From Anastrepha obliqua (Eukaryota; Arthropoda; Insecta; Diptera; Tephritidae), in NCBI RefSeq assembly GCF_027943255.1, contig NC_072893.1, positions 37,346,001 to 37,410,000 on the forward strand: DNA of 64,000 bases, given 5' to 3'. Each line of letters opens with the position of its first letter. The first letter of the stretch is position 1. Shown piece by piece: positions 33,572 to 44,149 of this stretch. The position numbers and the translations under genes were made by a program. The notes beneath the pieces were generated by a model. That model worked only from the letters and a program-made list of their open reading frames with translations. It searched no databases and had not been told where the DNA came from.

Positions 33572-33895
33572 AACTTCTTCTTCTTCTTAATTGGCGCGAT
33601 AACCGCTGAAGCGATTTTGGCCGAGGTTAACAAAGCGCGCCAGTCGTTTCTTTCTCGTGCTAACCGGCGCCAATTGGACACATCAAGTGAAGCCAAGTCC
33701 TTCTCCACCTGATCTTTCCAACGCAGAGGAAGGGCTTCTTCTGCTACCACTAGTTAGTACCGCATAGAATACTTTCAGAGCCGGAGCATTTGTATCCAGT
33801 CGGACGACATGACCGAGCCAACGTAGCCGCTGGATCGTTATTCGCTGCGCTATGTCTATGTCGTCGTAAAGCTTGTTGAGAACTGCTCGCTTCAA
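33572..33895 (-). pseudogene. 5'-truncated RTE end with (GAA)n tail
   Basis: The minus strand reads LYDDIDIAQRITIQRLRWLG, HVVRLDTNAPALKVF, then in a second frame LPLRWKDQVEKDLASLDVSN and WRRLARERNDWRALL. The 3' end is CTCGGCCAAAATCGCTTCAG, then CGGTTATCGCGCCAATTAAG, then a short (GAA)n repeat, typical of RTE 3' ends. Same family as 47,586-49,874. The tail motif is used below to link SINE1 to this RTE. Confidence 0.85.
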
Positions 33896-34327
33896 TTAAG
33901 ATTTTATTGAAATAGTAAAAGGCAATGAAGTCTTGATGGTGGACTTATTGACTTTTATGTAAAAAATTAAAGAATTGCGGCAAAAAATAGAATACTCAAA
34001 AAATACAAAAAAAGTGTGAAATTAAAAATTAGGTACTTCAGAATGAAAAGCTGATTCTTGTTAATCGTTTTATATTGTACGAACAAGCTTAGTAAATTCA
34101 AAAGCTTATTTTGTTGATATTTATTGTGTTTGTACACTTTGAGCCACATCAATCAGGCTATCATTACAGAATCTTATCAGGCCAATACTGTGAGTTTAAA
34201 GTTTTTTAAAATATAAAAAGATTATGAATTTGTTTATGATTTTTTTCAAGGACTACTGTAAAATATGTTATTTAACGAATCTGGACTGAAAATTGTACTA
34301 AATATCTTCCCATGAATCTCTTTGCAG
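33896..34327. other. intron sequence upstream of Mgstl exon 2
   Basis: AT-rich DNA with no recognised insertion, ending in the acceptor TCTCTTTGCAG at 34,317-34,327. Confidence 0.6.
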
Positions 34328-34407
34328 ACATTCGTCAATCCGGAGGATGTAATAAGCAAAAAGCTCAAGGTGAAGTTTGATGATCCCGATGTGGAACGTG
34401 TACGCAG
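34328..34407 (+). CDS. Mgstl: microsomal glutathione S-transferase-like, exon 2
   Basis: 80-bp exon between TTTGCAG and the donor CGCAG|GTACTC, entering in phase 0 and leaving in phase 2. It encodes TFVNPEDVISKKLKVKF then DDPDVERVR, the cytosolic loop after the first helix. The ERVRRxHxNDLENI signature of MAPEG enzymes is completed across the splice. It is shared by both candidate first exons. Confidence 0.93.
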
Positions 34408-34479
34408 GTACTCAAATGCCCATACATATGCATAAATATATTCACAATTATATATTTACGTATTCCATTTATCCCGCAG

Positions 34480-34729
34480 GGCACACCGCAACGACCTTGA
34501 GAATATCTTACCATTCTTGGCTATTGGATTTTTGTACGTACTGATCAATCCCAACAATGGTTTGGCTATCAATCTTTTCCGCGCGGTGGGCATCTCTCGC
34601 ATTGTACACACCATCGTCTATGCAATTGTGGTGGTGCCGCAACCGAGTCGTGCTCTTGCATTTTTCGTAGCATTGTTGGCAACTGCTTACATGGCGTTTC
34701 AGGTGGCGGTGGTTGCTCTATACTCGTAA
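34480..34729 (+). CDS. Mgstl: microsomal glutathione S-transferase-like, exon 3
   Basis: 250-bp terminal exon after CCCGCAG. The split codon AG|G restores the second Arg, followed by AHRNDLENILPF, the conserved glutathione-binding segment. The remaining membrane helices follow: LAIGFLYVLI, INLFRAVGISRIVHTIVYAI and FFVALLATAYMAFQVAVVAL, ending YS-stop. The full protein is 154 residues with four membrane helices, like the Drosophila single-copy gene. Expected role: membrane-bound glutathione transferase/peroxidase in detoxification. A paralogue of the same exon structure lies 8 kb downstream. Confidence 0.95.
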
Positions 34730-34857
34730 AAATGTAGAAAATCAAAGAAACATAAATTTTTTATGCGCTTCGGATGGCCCGAAGCCAAATGGATTTTCTT
34801 TTTTTAATGTAGATATTCAAATGAACATTTTTTTCATTAATCATAAGTAATTGAATG

Positions 34858-34863
34858 AATAAA
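34858..34863 (+). terminator. candidate polyadenylation signal of Mgstl
   Basis: AATAAA about 130 bp after the stop codon, the first canonical hexamer downstream. Confidence 0.5.
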
Positions 34864-35594
34864 TTAACGCTTTGGCAAGTGATAACATGAGCTGACTTGC
34901 TGTTAAATGTATGTTTGTAATGATTTCCGGTTGGCCGGTATGTTTTTGTTTAGTTGAAAACGCAGCCAAAGGCAACAAATGTAAGCTAAATACTTCGTAA
35001 AAAAAGCGCAGAAGCTAAAAAGCTAATTGTAGAGCAGTATAGTCTAGCTGCAGATATTTTACCTCAAGAGCTCCGAAAATTTTTTAGTGCCTAAATCTGA
35101 AAACTTTTCAGGTTTCCAGTCCAGAATTCTCCATAGATCTATATGGTCAGAAGATCTAATGAAGCTTCAAGAGCTTTGGTAGGAGTAAAAGGTAACGTTC
35201 ATGTGATAAACATGAATGCTCTTTATATTCTCCAACGTATTCTCCAGGCAGGCAGGGGAGAAAAGCAGAATTTCGTTTTGTGTGTATAAAGTGATTCCCG
35301 ATCAATAAATTTCCACCACTGGAATAGTAGCAAAGAAATTTGTGAATCACAACCAAATTAATTAACAAAATTACACTGTGCAACACAAAAAAATACACAG
35401 TATGAAAGCTGCAGAAATCTATACCCAAAAAAGCTCCCCAATATGTTTTGTTAGTTTTATTCGTATAACTTAAATATGACAATAATAAAAAAAAAATTCA
35501 TAAATAATAACAAAATTCATGTTTTTTAAATCAAAAAATTCAATTTTACTATTGAAATTGGGTAATAAGAGTGAACTTCTGCCTGCTGTGCAAA
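34864..35594. other. no supported gene
   Basis: Intergenic DNA downstream of the Mgstl 3' end, with no recognised element. Confidence 0.5.
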
Positions 35595-36305
35595 TATTGA
35601 GTGCAGCCAGACCCGGATTTGATACGAAATATCTCAACATTAATATCGATAAAACTAAATCGATGCGAATCAACCCCAACAATGAATGCTCAGCTTAATA
35701 TTAGTGGTAATCTAGCAGAAGACGTTACTCAATTTGAGTGCCTTGGGAATATTATTACTCCTGAGGGCAGTACCGTCATTGGCATCACCAGCCAAGATCT
35801 GGAGAACAAGAGGCTTGTTCGTAGGTACTAAATAAAAATATTTTAATGCTTGCTTCAAAAACGTGTTGCTTTATGGCTCAGAAACAGGGTTTGTGAGGGT
35901 TTCTATCGCACATAAGTTGCAAACCTTTTTTAATAAATGCTTTAGACAAATTTAAAAAATATGGTGATTGATAACAATTAACAATGAGCAGCTATGGACA
36001 CAGCAACAACCAATTGGCAAAAAATTATGGAAGGAAAGTATGGCTGGTTCGGCCACAAGTTACGCAAACCTGTAAAGGGAATAGCTCGTGCCGCCTTGGA
36101 ATGGAACCCGCAAGGAAGGAGAAATAGGGGTCCACCGAAAACCACATGGCGAAGAACAATCAACAGAGAGACGAGTAATAATCGTCGATGGCCGATTGCT
36201 AATGAGCTCAAAAACTTAATACCTAAAAATAATATCAACAAAATAAAACGTAATTTAAAATCTAACAAATTTGTATATATATGTGTATTAAACTTGTGTC
36301 GCTGA
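35595..36305 (+). pseudogene. RTE-like retrotransposon C-terminal fragment
   Basis: With frame breaks this reads INIDKTKSMRINPNNE, FECLGNIITPEGSTV, a degenerate tract, then KIMEGKYGWFGHKLRKPVKG, RAALEWNPQGRRNRGPPKTT and WRRTINRE. This is the post-RT region and the WxGHxLRKP...WNPxGxRxRGRPxxTWRR C-terminus of the RTE-like family also seen at 32,020-32,810. Dead copy. Confidence 0.8.
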
Positions 36306-36592
36306 ACGAATTACTCCAACAGTTCTCCTGTTTATGAGCAGGGAATGTTAAGTAATGTTAATACAATGTTACCAGAGAATGTTAATTTACATTTTCTGCT
36401 GCTACTAAACATTCTCTGTTACGAGTAACATGTTTCGATGAAACTCTGCAGAGGTTACTGCAGTTCAAATTACTTAATTGGAATTTATATCATAATTAGG
36501 ATACTTTGACGTAATAAATAGAGCAAATTAATGGGAACAAAGCGTTAAAAAAAACATTGACTTTATTTGAGGGACGCTAGTGTGCATACGTA
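36306..36592. other. no supported feature
   Basis: Short spacer between an RTE fragment and a mariner-like element. Confidence 0.5.
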
Positions 36593-37378
36593 GGGTGGGC
36601 CATGTAAAATTTGCTTTTCGAATCGGCTATAAAAAAAAAACTAATATTTTTTCAAACTTTTTTTTTATTTTGAAGATTGAACATTGTCATTTATGAATGA
36701 AAAATAATATCGTTCAAATGACTGCCAGACTGGTTTTACATTCGATCAACCTAATTTTTAAGCACATTTTCGATTGTTTGGGCTCCAATTTCATGAATGG
36801 CAACTTCGATTTCGATTTTAAAGCATCAATCGTCTCTGGATGGTTCGCATAGCATTTGTCCTTAACGGCTCCCCACAAAAAATAGTCCAACGGGCTTAAA
36901 TCACAGCTCCGAGGCGGCCAATTGATATCGGAATTTCGGCCGATTATTCGGCCCTGTTGAAACCAAATGTCGTCCATGTCATCCTCTTCCATTTTTGGAA
37001 ACAACTCGTTGTGCATGTCAGGGTAACGCTCGCCATTTTCGAAAAAAGATGGCCCGATGATGCCGCCAGACCAAAAACCGCACCAAACAGTGACTCGTTG
37101 TGGATGCATTTGCTTCTCTACAGTAACGTGTGGATTTTCTGAGCCCCAAATCCGACAATTTTGCTTATTGACCGATGTGAAAATCCGAAAAGAAGAAGAA
37201 GGCTCTCCACTTTGGAAATAGGTTTTTAATATTTCCCAATTTTGTTCAAGCGTATAGCGTCCCATTTCGTAAATGTCAAACCTTTAAGTAAATTATGAAT
37301 ATATTTGGCATGTCATTTGTGTTACCATTCTCAAAAAAATAGGTGGTTCAAAAAGCAAACGCTATATGGCCCACCCAG
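36593..37378 (-). mobile_element. mariner-like element with DUF4817-type transposase remnant
   Basis: Inverted ends contain GGGTGGGCCAT followed by TTGCTTTT(C/T)GAA, with TA at both flanks (36,591-36,592; 37,379-37,380). The minus strand (37,265-36,714) keeps a 183-codon frame. It has an N-terminal motif YTLEQNWEILKTYFQSG, then after an internal deletion VNKQNCRIWGSENPHVTVEK, RVTVWCGFWSGGIIGPSFF, WFQQGRIIGRNSD (the usual QDGATCH is lost) and WPPRSCDLSPLDYFLWGAVK. The catalytic core is incomplete. Confidence 0.88.
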
Positions 37379-37380
37379 TA

Positions 37381-38871
37381 TATGGAACTTTAAGAACATG
37401 ATTTTTTTTAAGTATTATACAACTTATTTTCTTTGCGTAGGAAAAGCTAGCTATATGTATGCATGCATTTTATGCTTATTAGTTTTTTATACTATGTATG
37501 AGTATATACATAACTTTAAGTAATTTTTATTTATTTTTATACACATAAATAAATACATATAAACCTATATACATAAATATTTCTTTAGGTCACTAAGTTA
37601 TGCATGCATTTATTTGTTTACAATGCACATATCCATATACAATGACTAGAAAACTTAGAGAGAGAGAGCAAAGAACAATTTTTGAGTACCTACGCACAAA
37701 GAACGAGAGTATTTCTCATATCAGCTTACCATTGACCTTCCAATGCGTGAGCTTATGCGCATACTTTCCCTTATGCTTCCGTACATACAAACCATTATAT
37801 CTACACCATTAACCCTTAACTGCTTTGGGGCTTAACTGTGCTGGTGGCTGTCACGCTTCATGAAAGTATTGAAGAGCACAACCAGGCCCTTTGTGATACT
37901 ACTTTCTGTGACTTAAATTTGCTTCTCTAGTAAAAAAATTAAATATTGCAAATGGCTTCGGATTCTAATAGTACGTTCGTGTTGCGTGTTGGTGTTGCAA
38001 ATAACTTTTCTTTAACTTGGTTTCAACACCACTTTCATTTATTGTTTATGAATATGAAATTTCCACTTATTGTTGAAAAAATTTAGTCGCACTGTTGCCT
38101 CTTTTGACAGTAAAATTAAACTCTGAGTTTCTTAATATCCCAATGTGAACGCTTGATAGTTGGTCATAAACCCAAATCTGACACGCATATTTAGGCCCAA
38201 CGTAAACGTACTACTTTGCCAAAGAAGTAAGAATTGATGGATTCAAAGCAGTAAAGAAGTGAGAGTTTAAGCTGCGATGTCGTGCTTTGGCAAGAGCGGT
38301 ACAGTGGCAAGGAGTATGTACGAGTACATATGTATGGTGGCATACAAACATCTTAAAATTTAAACACACTTTGAATTGGTTTAAATTTTCTGAACATTTA
38401 AATTAAAACGCATTTCATTCAATACATTTCAGTCGCTTATGAACTGTGTAATTGCACAAAATTGTTTGTAAGAAAATTCAAAAGCAGTCTCTGAGGCTCC
38501 ACGTGGCTGTAAGAGTAGGTGAAACTTCAAAATGAAATAAAGAATAGTCTCTGGATCGGTCAAGACCCCGAAAGCAAGGTATTATTCGAAAGGCGAAGTA
38601 TTCCTGCATATGTCACGCATTGTTAGCGAACTCACTTTGCATATTCGGACGAGCGTACTCGGTAAAGTTACAATGCGATACTGAGGCTTATTTTCTGAGT
38701 AATTTATTTTAGTAAAACTTCGCCAATACCGATTAAACTAATATTGGGTTAACGAGGTGACTAGTCGGACATAGGCGCGATGAAACCCAATAGTGCATCA
38801 GTAATTCTACATTCATACATATTTGCTCCCCACAAATGCAGCCAGATTTTTCAATTAATAAGTAAAGCGTA
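37381..38871. other. intergenic; no supported gene
   Basis: AT-rich DNA with scattered CATA repeats near 37,500-37,580. Upstream elements of the second glutathione transferase gene could lie here, but I see no specific site. Confidence 0.45.
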
Positions 38872-39400
38872 TTTCAAGAGACGCGCCTAGGCGTTGTTTT
38901 AACATAAAACATGTAAAAATTTATGTTCTTTAAAGATTCATATTTATGCAAAATACGGCTTTGAACAATTATATGTGAGAATTGACTTCATTTAAATGCC
39001 CATCATGAGCACAAGTAAAATCCGTCAAACAGTCAATTCCTGAATGCCTCATTGTTGAGAACGTCGAGATATCAATGTCGATGGTTGAAAGTTGTTCAGC
39101 AAAACACTTTGCGCTACAGTAGCAATATTTTCAATTTTTTTGAAAATTTTTCGTCAACCTTTGAATTGTCGACTCATTCGCACGATTATTGACACCAGAA
39201 AATTCACGACTTTTGCGTTATGTAGCTCTTAAAGATCGACCATTTTCATAATAAGTTTCAATAATTTTAATGCGCTGTTCTATCGTGTAAAATTGTACAT
39301 CTCTCTTCTAGGCAGATGTCAAAGATGATATTTTAAAAAGGTACCATCTAGAAACTATTCACCAATGACATCTTGGCGTTACTTTTGAAAGACCCTTTAC
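38872..39400 (-). mobile_element. mariner-like remnant, N-terminal part
   Basis: The right end, read inward, starts AAAGGGTCTTTCAAAAGTAA. The minus strand then encodes YTIEQRIKIIETYYENGRSL and SREFSGVNNRANESTIQRL, the start of a transposase of the same group as 36,593. The left end near 38,872 (TTTCAAGAGACGCGCC) resembles the right terminus weakly. The catalytic region is absent. Confidence 0.6.
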
Positions 39401-39874
39401 TATTGAAATGCAGTGCTGTTTGCTCACTAGAATTGCAGCGAGATTTTTAAATTAATAAGTTATGTCAATGAGCTTCAGCTGATTTGTCATGCTGCGGGAA
39501 AAGAGGAAAACTAAGTGTGTTACGATTTAGAAAATTCATCATCTACTGAATGTAATGCTACCGAAATAGACCTTTACCAAAAATCAGTTACTGGGATCAG
39601 GGGCAGGTTTTCCTCCTCTTTAAAAAGTTTCACATCGTTTGTACTTCTTAAAATTATTTTACCAATTTATCTTTATATAAAAACGTAGGTTGTTAATATT
39701 TGAAGCAATTACTGCTAGAGCTTCAATGTAATTTTAATATGACTATATTTCCAGTTCAACGAAAAAGAAGTTTTTTAATATTATATATATTGCGATTTGT
39801 ATACTATGGTTTTGGTTCTTTTAGAAGATTTTTTATTTTTTTATACAGACTTCTATCCAATGTTCTAAACCACA
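39401..39874. other. no supported feature
   Basis: AT-rich spacer ending in an (AAAT)n run that is the tail of the next SINE. Confidence 0.5.
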
Positions 39875-40177
39875 TATAAATAAATAAAATAAATAAATAA
39901 TAGGCGCGTACATTTCTGTTAGGTATTTGGCCGAGCTTCTCCTCCTATTTGTGGTGTGCGTCTTGATGTTGTTTCACAAATGGGGGGGACCTACAGTTTT
40001 AAGCCGACTCCGAACGGCAAAGGATTTTTATGAGGAGAAATACACTCGGAGGTTTGCCATTGCCTGCCGTTAGAAAAAAAAAACTATTTCTATCATTTTG
40101 CTGTTCCATGTACGGATATTCGATTCTACGCACTACCGAATGATAGTCACGCACCAACCCATTCGGATACGGTGGCC
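39875..40177 (-). repeat. SINE1 copy, minus strand
   Basis: The tRNA-like head at the right end reads CATTCGGATACGGTGGCCG on +. The core GTTTTAAGCCGACTCCGAAC and tail AATAGGCGCGTAC follow, with an (AAAT)n-like extension at the left. No clear target duplication found by eye. Confidence 0.88.
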
Positions 40178-40578
40178 GAATACCAGAAATATTTTCCCGC
40201 GTTTGTTCTGAAAAATATTAGAACTGTTCATAGTTCAGCGTAAATGACCTAGCAGCATGCCGTTGTTGCTATATTACGTTTTTTCTTAGAAATAAATTGG
40301 GTTATCACTAGGAGTTAATTCAATTAATTAATTTTACTAAAAATGAAAATATTCGCGAAGAACTTTTATGCACTCCACGTTACTCTTCTGGTGTCAAACT
40401 TTCTTACGCCACCATTTAAGGGTTAAACACCCCCCAGAGAGGCAGCGCGTCTATGGTAGAGTTTTTAGTGCCGACTTAAAGTTAGCTGATTAGTGGATTT
40501 GCACTGCGGCGGCTCGGCAGTTTGGCGATCTAAAAGAAAAGTTGAAAAATTTGAGAAAACCGCATTGGCGAAAGTAAA
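40178..40578 (+). promoter_or_regulatory. putative promoter and 5'UTR of the second Mgst gene
   Basis: The non-repetitive 400 bp between a SINE and the ATG at 40,579 should contain the transcription start. GCTCGGCAGTTTGG near 40,515 is a possible initiator, but I cannot support a specific start. This is inferred from position only. Confidence 0.35.
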
Positions 40579-40707
40579 ATGGAAGTGGATGAATTATTAT
40601 CCCTTGACAATGATGTCTTCGCATGTTTTGCCTTCTGGATGGCAATGCTGGTCTTAAAAATGATAGTAGTCGCATTGCTGACAGCTATCAAACGCCTTGC
40701 GACTAAG
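40579..40707 (+). CDS. second microsomal glutathione S-transferase-like gene, exon 1
   Basis: 43 codons from ATG to a phase-0 donor (AAG|GTAAGG): MEVDELLSLDNDVFACFAFW, then MAMLVLKMIVVALLTAIKRLATK. It gives the N-terminus and first membrane helix of a MAPEG protein and is in frame with exon 2 at 42,454. The intron (1.75 kb) holds a mariner-like element and a SINE fragment. It is clearly diverged from the 1A/1B exons, so this gene is an older paralogue than the exon duplication. Confidence 0.88.
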
Positions 40708-41096
40708 GTAAGGAGAGAGGGAGAGATGTGAATGAATTCAAATATATATATGCATGTGTGTATGTATGTAAGTATATGTGGAATATTGGTAAGAGAAAAT
40801 ATGAAATAGCCGTTAAGTGAGAAAGTAAAAAGTCATTGCCATCAAAGTACTGAAAGTCAAAGTCAAATCGAACATTTACTCAGAGGCACTAATGCCTGGT
40901 ATTCGTTACAAATATTTTTATGGCAAATAGTACCATTCTTGTGAAAACTCCTGCGATTTCGTCATCGAAAAATGGCATAAAAGAAAGCAGACAAAATAGC
41001 TTACTTCATTAGTTCAAATGAGTTTCATTTTAGTTTAATTTTTTTATTTATTTTTTATTTTTTTTGTTTATTTCCATTATAAATTAAAGGCTGATT
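40708..41096. other. intron 1, unoccupied part
   Basis: Intron sequence with a TATG-rich microsatellite near 40,745-40,775. Nothing else recognised. Confidence 0.5.
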
Positions 41097-42033
41097 TTTT
41101 AAGAGCTATAAGAAAGTTTTTCAAAAAAAACACACGTAAAATTAAGAAAAATGCATGAAATTTTTATTTAAATCGATAGTACAGTCCATATAATTTAATG
41201 TTTGAAGATTATTTCATGCAAATGTTGACCGCGATTGCGCTTCAAATGGTCCATCCGCTTAGTCCAATTTTGGCATACTCTTTCCAATATTACGGCCGAT
41301 ATCCCACATTTAAATGCTTTAATGTTGTCTTTCAATGCGTTAATTGAAGCAGGCTTGTCTGAATAGACCTGAGATTTAACATAGTCTCACAAAAAATAAT
41401 CTAAAGGCGTTATATTGCACTATCTGGGTGGCCGCCAATTGGCAGGTCCCGAACGTGAAATAAAATGTTCATCGAACTCGCCTTTCAACAAGTCCATTGT
41501 TACGGGTACTGTGTGGCAAGTGGCACCGTCTTGCTGAAACCACATGTCATGCAAGTCAATCTCTTGCATTTTGGGGGAAAAAAAAGTTGGATATCATTTC
41601 ACGGTAGCGCTCACCATTCACAGTTACGTTACGATTCGCAGCATCTTTGAAGAAGTACGGTCCAATGATACCTCCAGCCCATAAACCGCACCAAACTGTA
41701 ACCTTTTCTGAATACATTGGTAGCTCTTGCAATTCTTCTGGCTGATCTTCACTCCAAAATCGACAATTCTGCTTATTTACGTACCCATTGACCCAAAAAT
41801 GAGCTTCGTCGCTGAACACAATTTTTCGATAAAAAAGTGGATCTTAAACTTTCTTAACAGAACACGCATTTCTATAATAAAATTCAATGATTTGCAAGCG
41901 TCGTTCGTTTGTAAGACGATTCATGGTTAAATTATAGACCAAACTGAATATATTTCACAGTGAAACAAAACACGAAACGTGCGTCAGCTGTTTAAACCAA
42001 CTGTTTAAAAAGATAATAGCCAAAAATTCACTT
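41097..42033 (-). mobile_element. mariner-like element inside the second Mgst gene intron
   Basis: The left terminus AAGGCTGATTTTTTAAGAGC and a diverged right terminus (inward AAGTGAATTTTTGGCTATTA) are both flanked by TA. The minus strand encodes MNRLTNERRLQIIEFYYRNA and then, after deletion, FSDEAHFWVNGYVNKQNCRF, KVTVWCGLWAGGIIGPYFF, MWFQQDGATCHTV and NITPLDYFL, with stops and frameshifts. DEAHF and the DYFL segment carry catalytic acidic positions. Dead copy. Confidence 0.82.
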
Positions 42034-42084
42034 TATAGTTTATTTGAACACCTTTTATTCGATGCTTGTCCGAGGGACATACTC

Positions 42085-42260
42085 TTTTATACTGAGTCCG
42101 AAAGGCCGATGGTTCTTTTATGATGTGCTTTTCCATGGCAGAAATGCACTCGGATTTTCGTTAAGAAAAATCTCTATCATTTGAGGCCTCAGGCACGGAT
42201 TTTGGAAGCTGTGTGCCTCCAATGGGTAGTCACACTCCAACACACACCAAAGGTTGTCAC
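42085..42260 (-). repeat. SINE1-like fragment
   Basis: TTTTCCATGGCAGAAATGCA and the GACTACCCATTGGAGGC-like head (on the minus strand) match the SINE1 order but are strongly diverged. Confidence 0.5.
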
Positions 42261-42453
42261 ATACGACAAAAAATAGAGTCATAGTAAAAACAGAGAGTGT
42301 AAAGTTAACTAATGCGGCGTAAGCTAAAGGTTAATTATGAGAAAGAGGACCTACTTCTCAAATAAATTCTTTGTGCATGAAACATTTTGAAATTAAAACA
42401 AGCACAAAATACATAGTTGCATATCTAATCACACATACATGAAAATTTCCAGA

Positions 42454-42533
42454 CCTTCGTCAATCCCGAGGATTTCGTGGACAAACGCATTAAATTGAAG
42501 TTCGATCATCCCGAAGTTGAACGCTTGCGCAGG
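42454..42533 (+). CDS. second microsomal glutathione S-transferase-like gene, exon 2
   Basis: 80-bp exon after TTTCCAG with donor CGCAG|GTACAT: TFVNPEDFVDKRIKLKFDH then PEVERLR. Same length and phase as exon 2 of Mgstl, showing shared gene structure. Confidence 0.92.
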
Positions 42534-42609
42534 TACATAAATATTTAAATAAATAAATCTCAAAATGTGTTCTACAAAATTACTATTATTTTACTCATTC
42601 ATTATTCAG

Positions 42610-42850
42610 AGTTCATCGCAATGATCTAGAGAACATTTTGCCTTTCTTCGTTGTTGGCATTTTATACGTGCTGTCCGATCCATCACCTGTTGTGGCCATC
42701 AACATGTTCCGCGCTGTGGCTATTTCACGTTTAGCCCATACCTACATTTATATTTATGCGAAGCCACAACCTGCTCGTTTTATTGCATACCTGGGTGCTG
42801 TGGTTCCAATGATATACATAAGTTTAATGGTGATATATTCTTCGTTCTAA
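42610..42850 (+). CDS. second microsomal glutathione S-transferase-like gene, exon 3
   Basis: 241-bp last exon after ATTCAG. The split codon gives Arg, then VHRNDLENILPFFVVGIL, YVLSDPSPVVAINMFRAVAI, SRLAHTYIYIYAKPQPAR and a last helix IYISLMVIYSSF-stop. The conserved HRNDLENILPF segment is intact. The protein is 149 residues, a functional-looking MAPEG paralogue of the gene 8 kb upstream on the same strand. A canonical AATAAA lies at about 43,085, 235 bp after the stop. Confidence 0.93.
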
Positions 42851-43264
42851 CAGATTATTCGAGCCGAGTGAAAAATTGTTTCAATTCATTTTATAACTAT
42901 TTAATTCATTCGATAGCGTTTCTGTATGGGAAAAGTGGCGAATTATTGTTTTCCTTAGAGACAAGAAAGAAAAAAACAGAATCCTTTTTTCATGAAGTAT
43001 AAAAGTACAAACATTTGTTCAAATATAGTATCTATAAGTATATGTGCAACTATAGTAGTAGTGATAGTAGTAGTATTTATTGCAAATAAAAGTAAAATAT
43101 ATAAAATTTGATAATTACTTATTCTAGTATTAATAAAAAAATATATTTACAATAATTTAACGGTAATAGCATAAGCCGTTTATCGATTTATTTTTTGTGC
43201 AAAACAATTATCCGGTTTTCGGTTTTTAAAACTAGTTAAACTATTTTATTAAGTAATCCTTGTA
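42851..43264. other. 3'UTR and downstream flank
   Basis: 3' untranslated region of the second Mgst gene with AATAAA near 43,085. AT-rich beyond. Confidence 0.5.
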
Positions 43265-44143
43265 AAGGGTGGTTAAATTTCAAGGGCCAGTGTTGAATAT
43301 GAACCACACCTAAATGTCAAGTCTTTTTCTGCATTTGATTTAACAGTTTTCAATTTCAGACTAATGCAATTTGAACCATTGAAAGATACACAATCGAGCA
43401 ACGCGTTAAAGTTATTCAGGCTTATTATGAAAGCGGGCGTTCAAGTCAAAATGCATATCGAAGAAAATCATCTTCAGTGATGAGGCACATTTTCACCTCA
43501 GTGGATTCGTCAATAAGCAGAATTGCCGCATTTGGGCGAATGATAATCCAAGAGTGATTGCCGAAAAACCAATGCACCCGCAAAGAGTGACTGTTTGGTG
43601 CGGTGAGGCCGGTCAGGCAGTTACTGTGAATAGTGTTCGCTATCGTGAGATGATAACGAACTTTTTATGGCCCGACTTGGAAGATATGGATGTGGTCGAT
43701 ATGTGGTTTCAACAGGACGGTGCCACTTGTCACACAGCTAACGAAACAATGGCTCTTTTGCGCGAAAAATTTGATGGCCCAATAATCTCACGTCGCGGCG
43801 ATGTCAATTGGCCGCCAAGGTCATTTGATTTGACAACGTTGGACTTCTTTCTTTGAGGTTATTTGAAAGAAAAGGTGTACGTCGATAAGCCAGCAATAAT
43901 TTAAGAGCTAAAGGGTGAGATAATTTGGGACATTAACGGCATAGAACGTCAATTATGTCTCAGCGTCATCGAAAATTTGGACCATCGGATGGAGGTGTGC
44001 CGCCGAGACCGCGGCCGATATTTTATTCTATACGTATTTGAGCCATACCAATCTTATCATAATAAAGACAAATGTCAATAATATCTTAAAAAAATTGTAT
44101 TCTATTCAAAATCAACACCGGCCCATGAAACTTAACCACCCTT
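43265..44143 (+). mobile_element. mariner-like element, internally deleted (relative of the 11,531 MITE)
   Basis: The left end AAGGGTGGTTAAATTTCAAG and right end (inward) AAGGGTGGTTAAGTTTCATG match the 351-bp element at 11,531. The left flank is TA, the right flank is CA (probably mutated TA). The transposase on + reads YSGLL-like N-terminus, deletion, then FSDEAHFHLSGFVNKQNCRI, RVTVWCGEAGQAVTV, MWFQQDGATCHTANETMALL, VNWPPRSFDLTTLDFFL-stop and KVYVDKPA. A GGIIGPYFF block is missing and stops occur. Inactive. Confidence 0.9.
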
Positions 44144-44149
44144 CATTTA

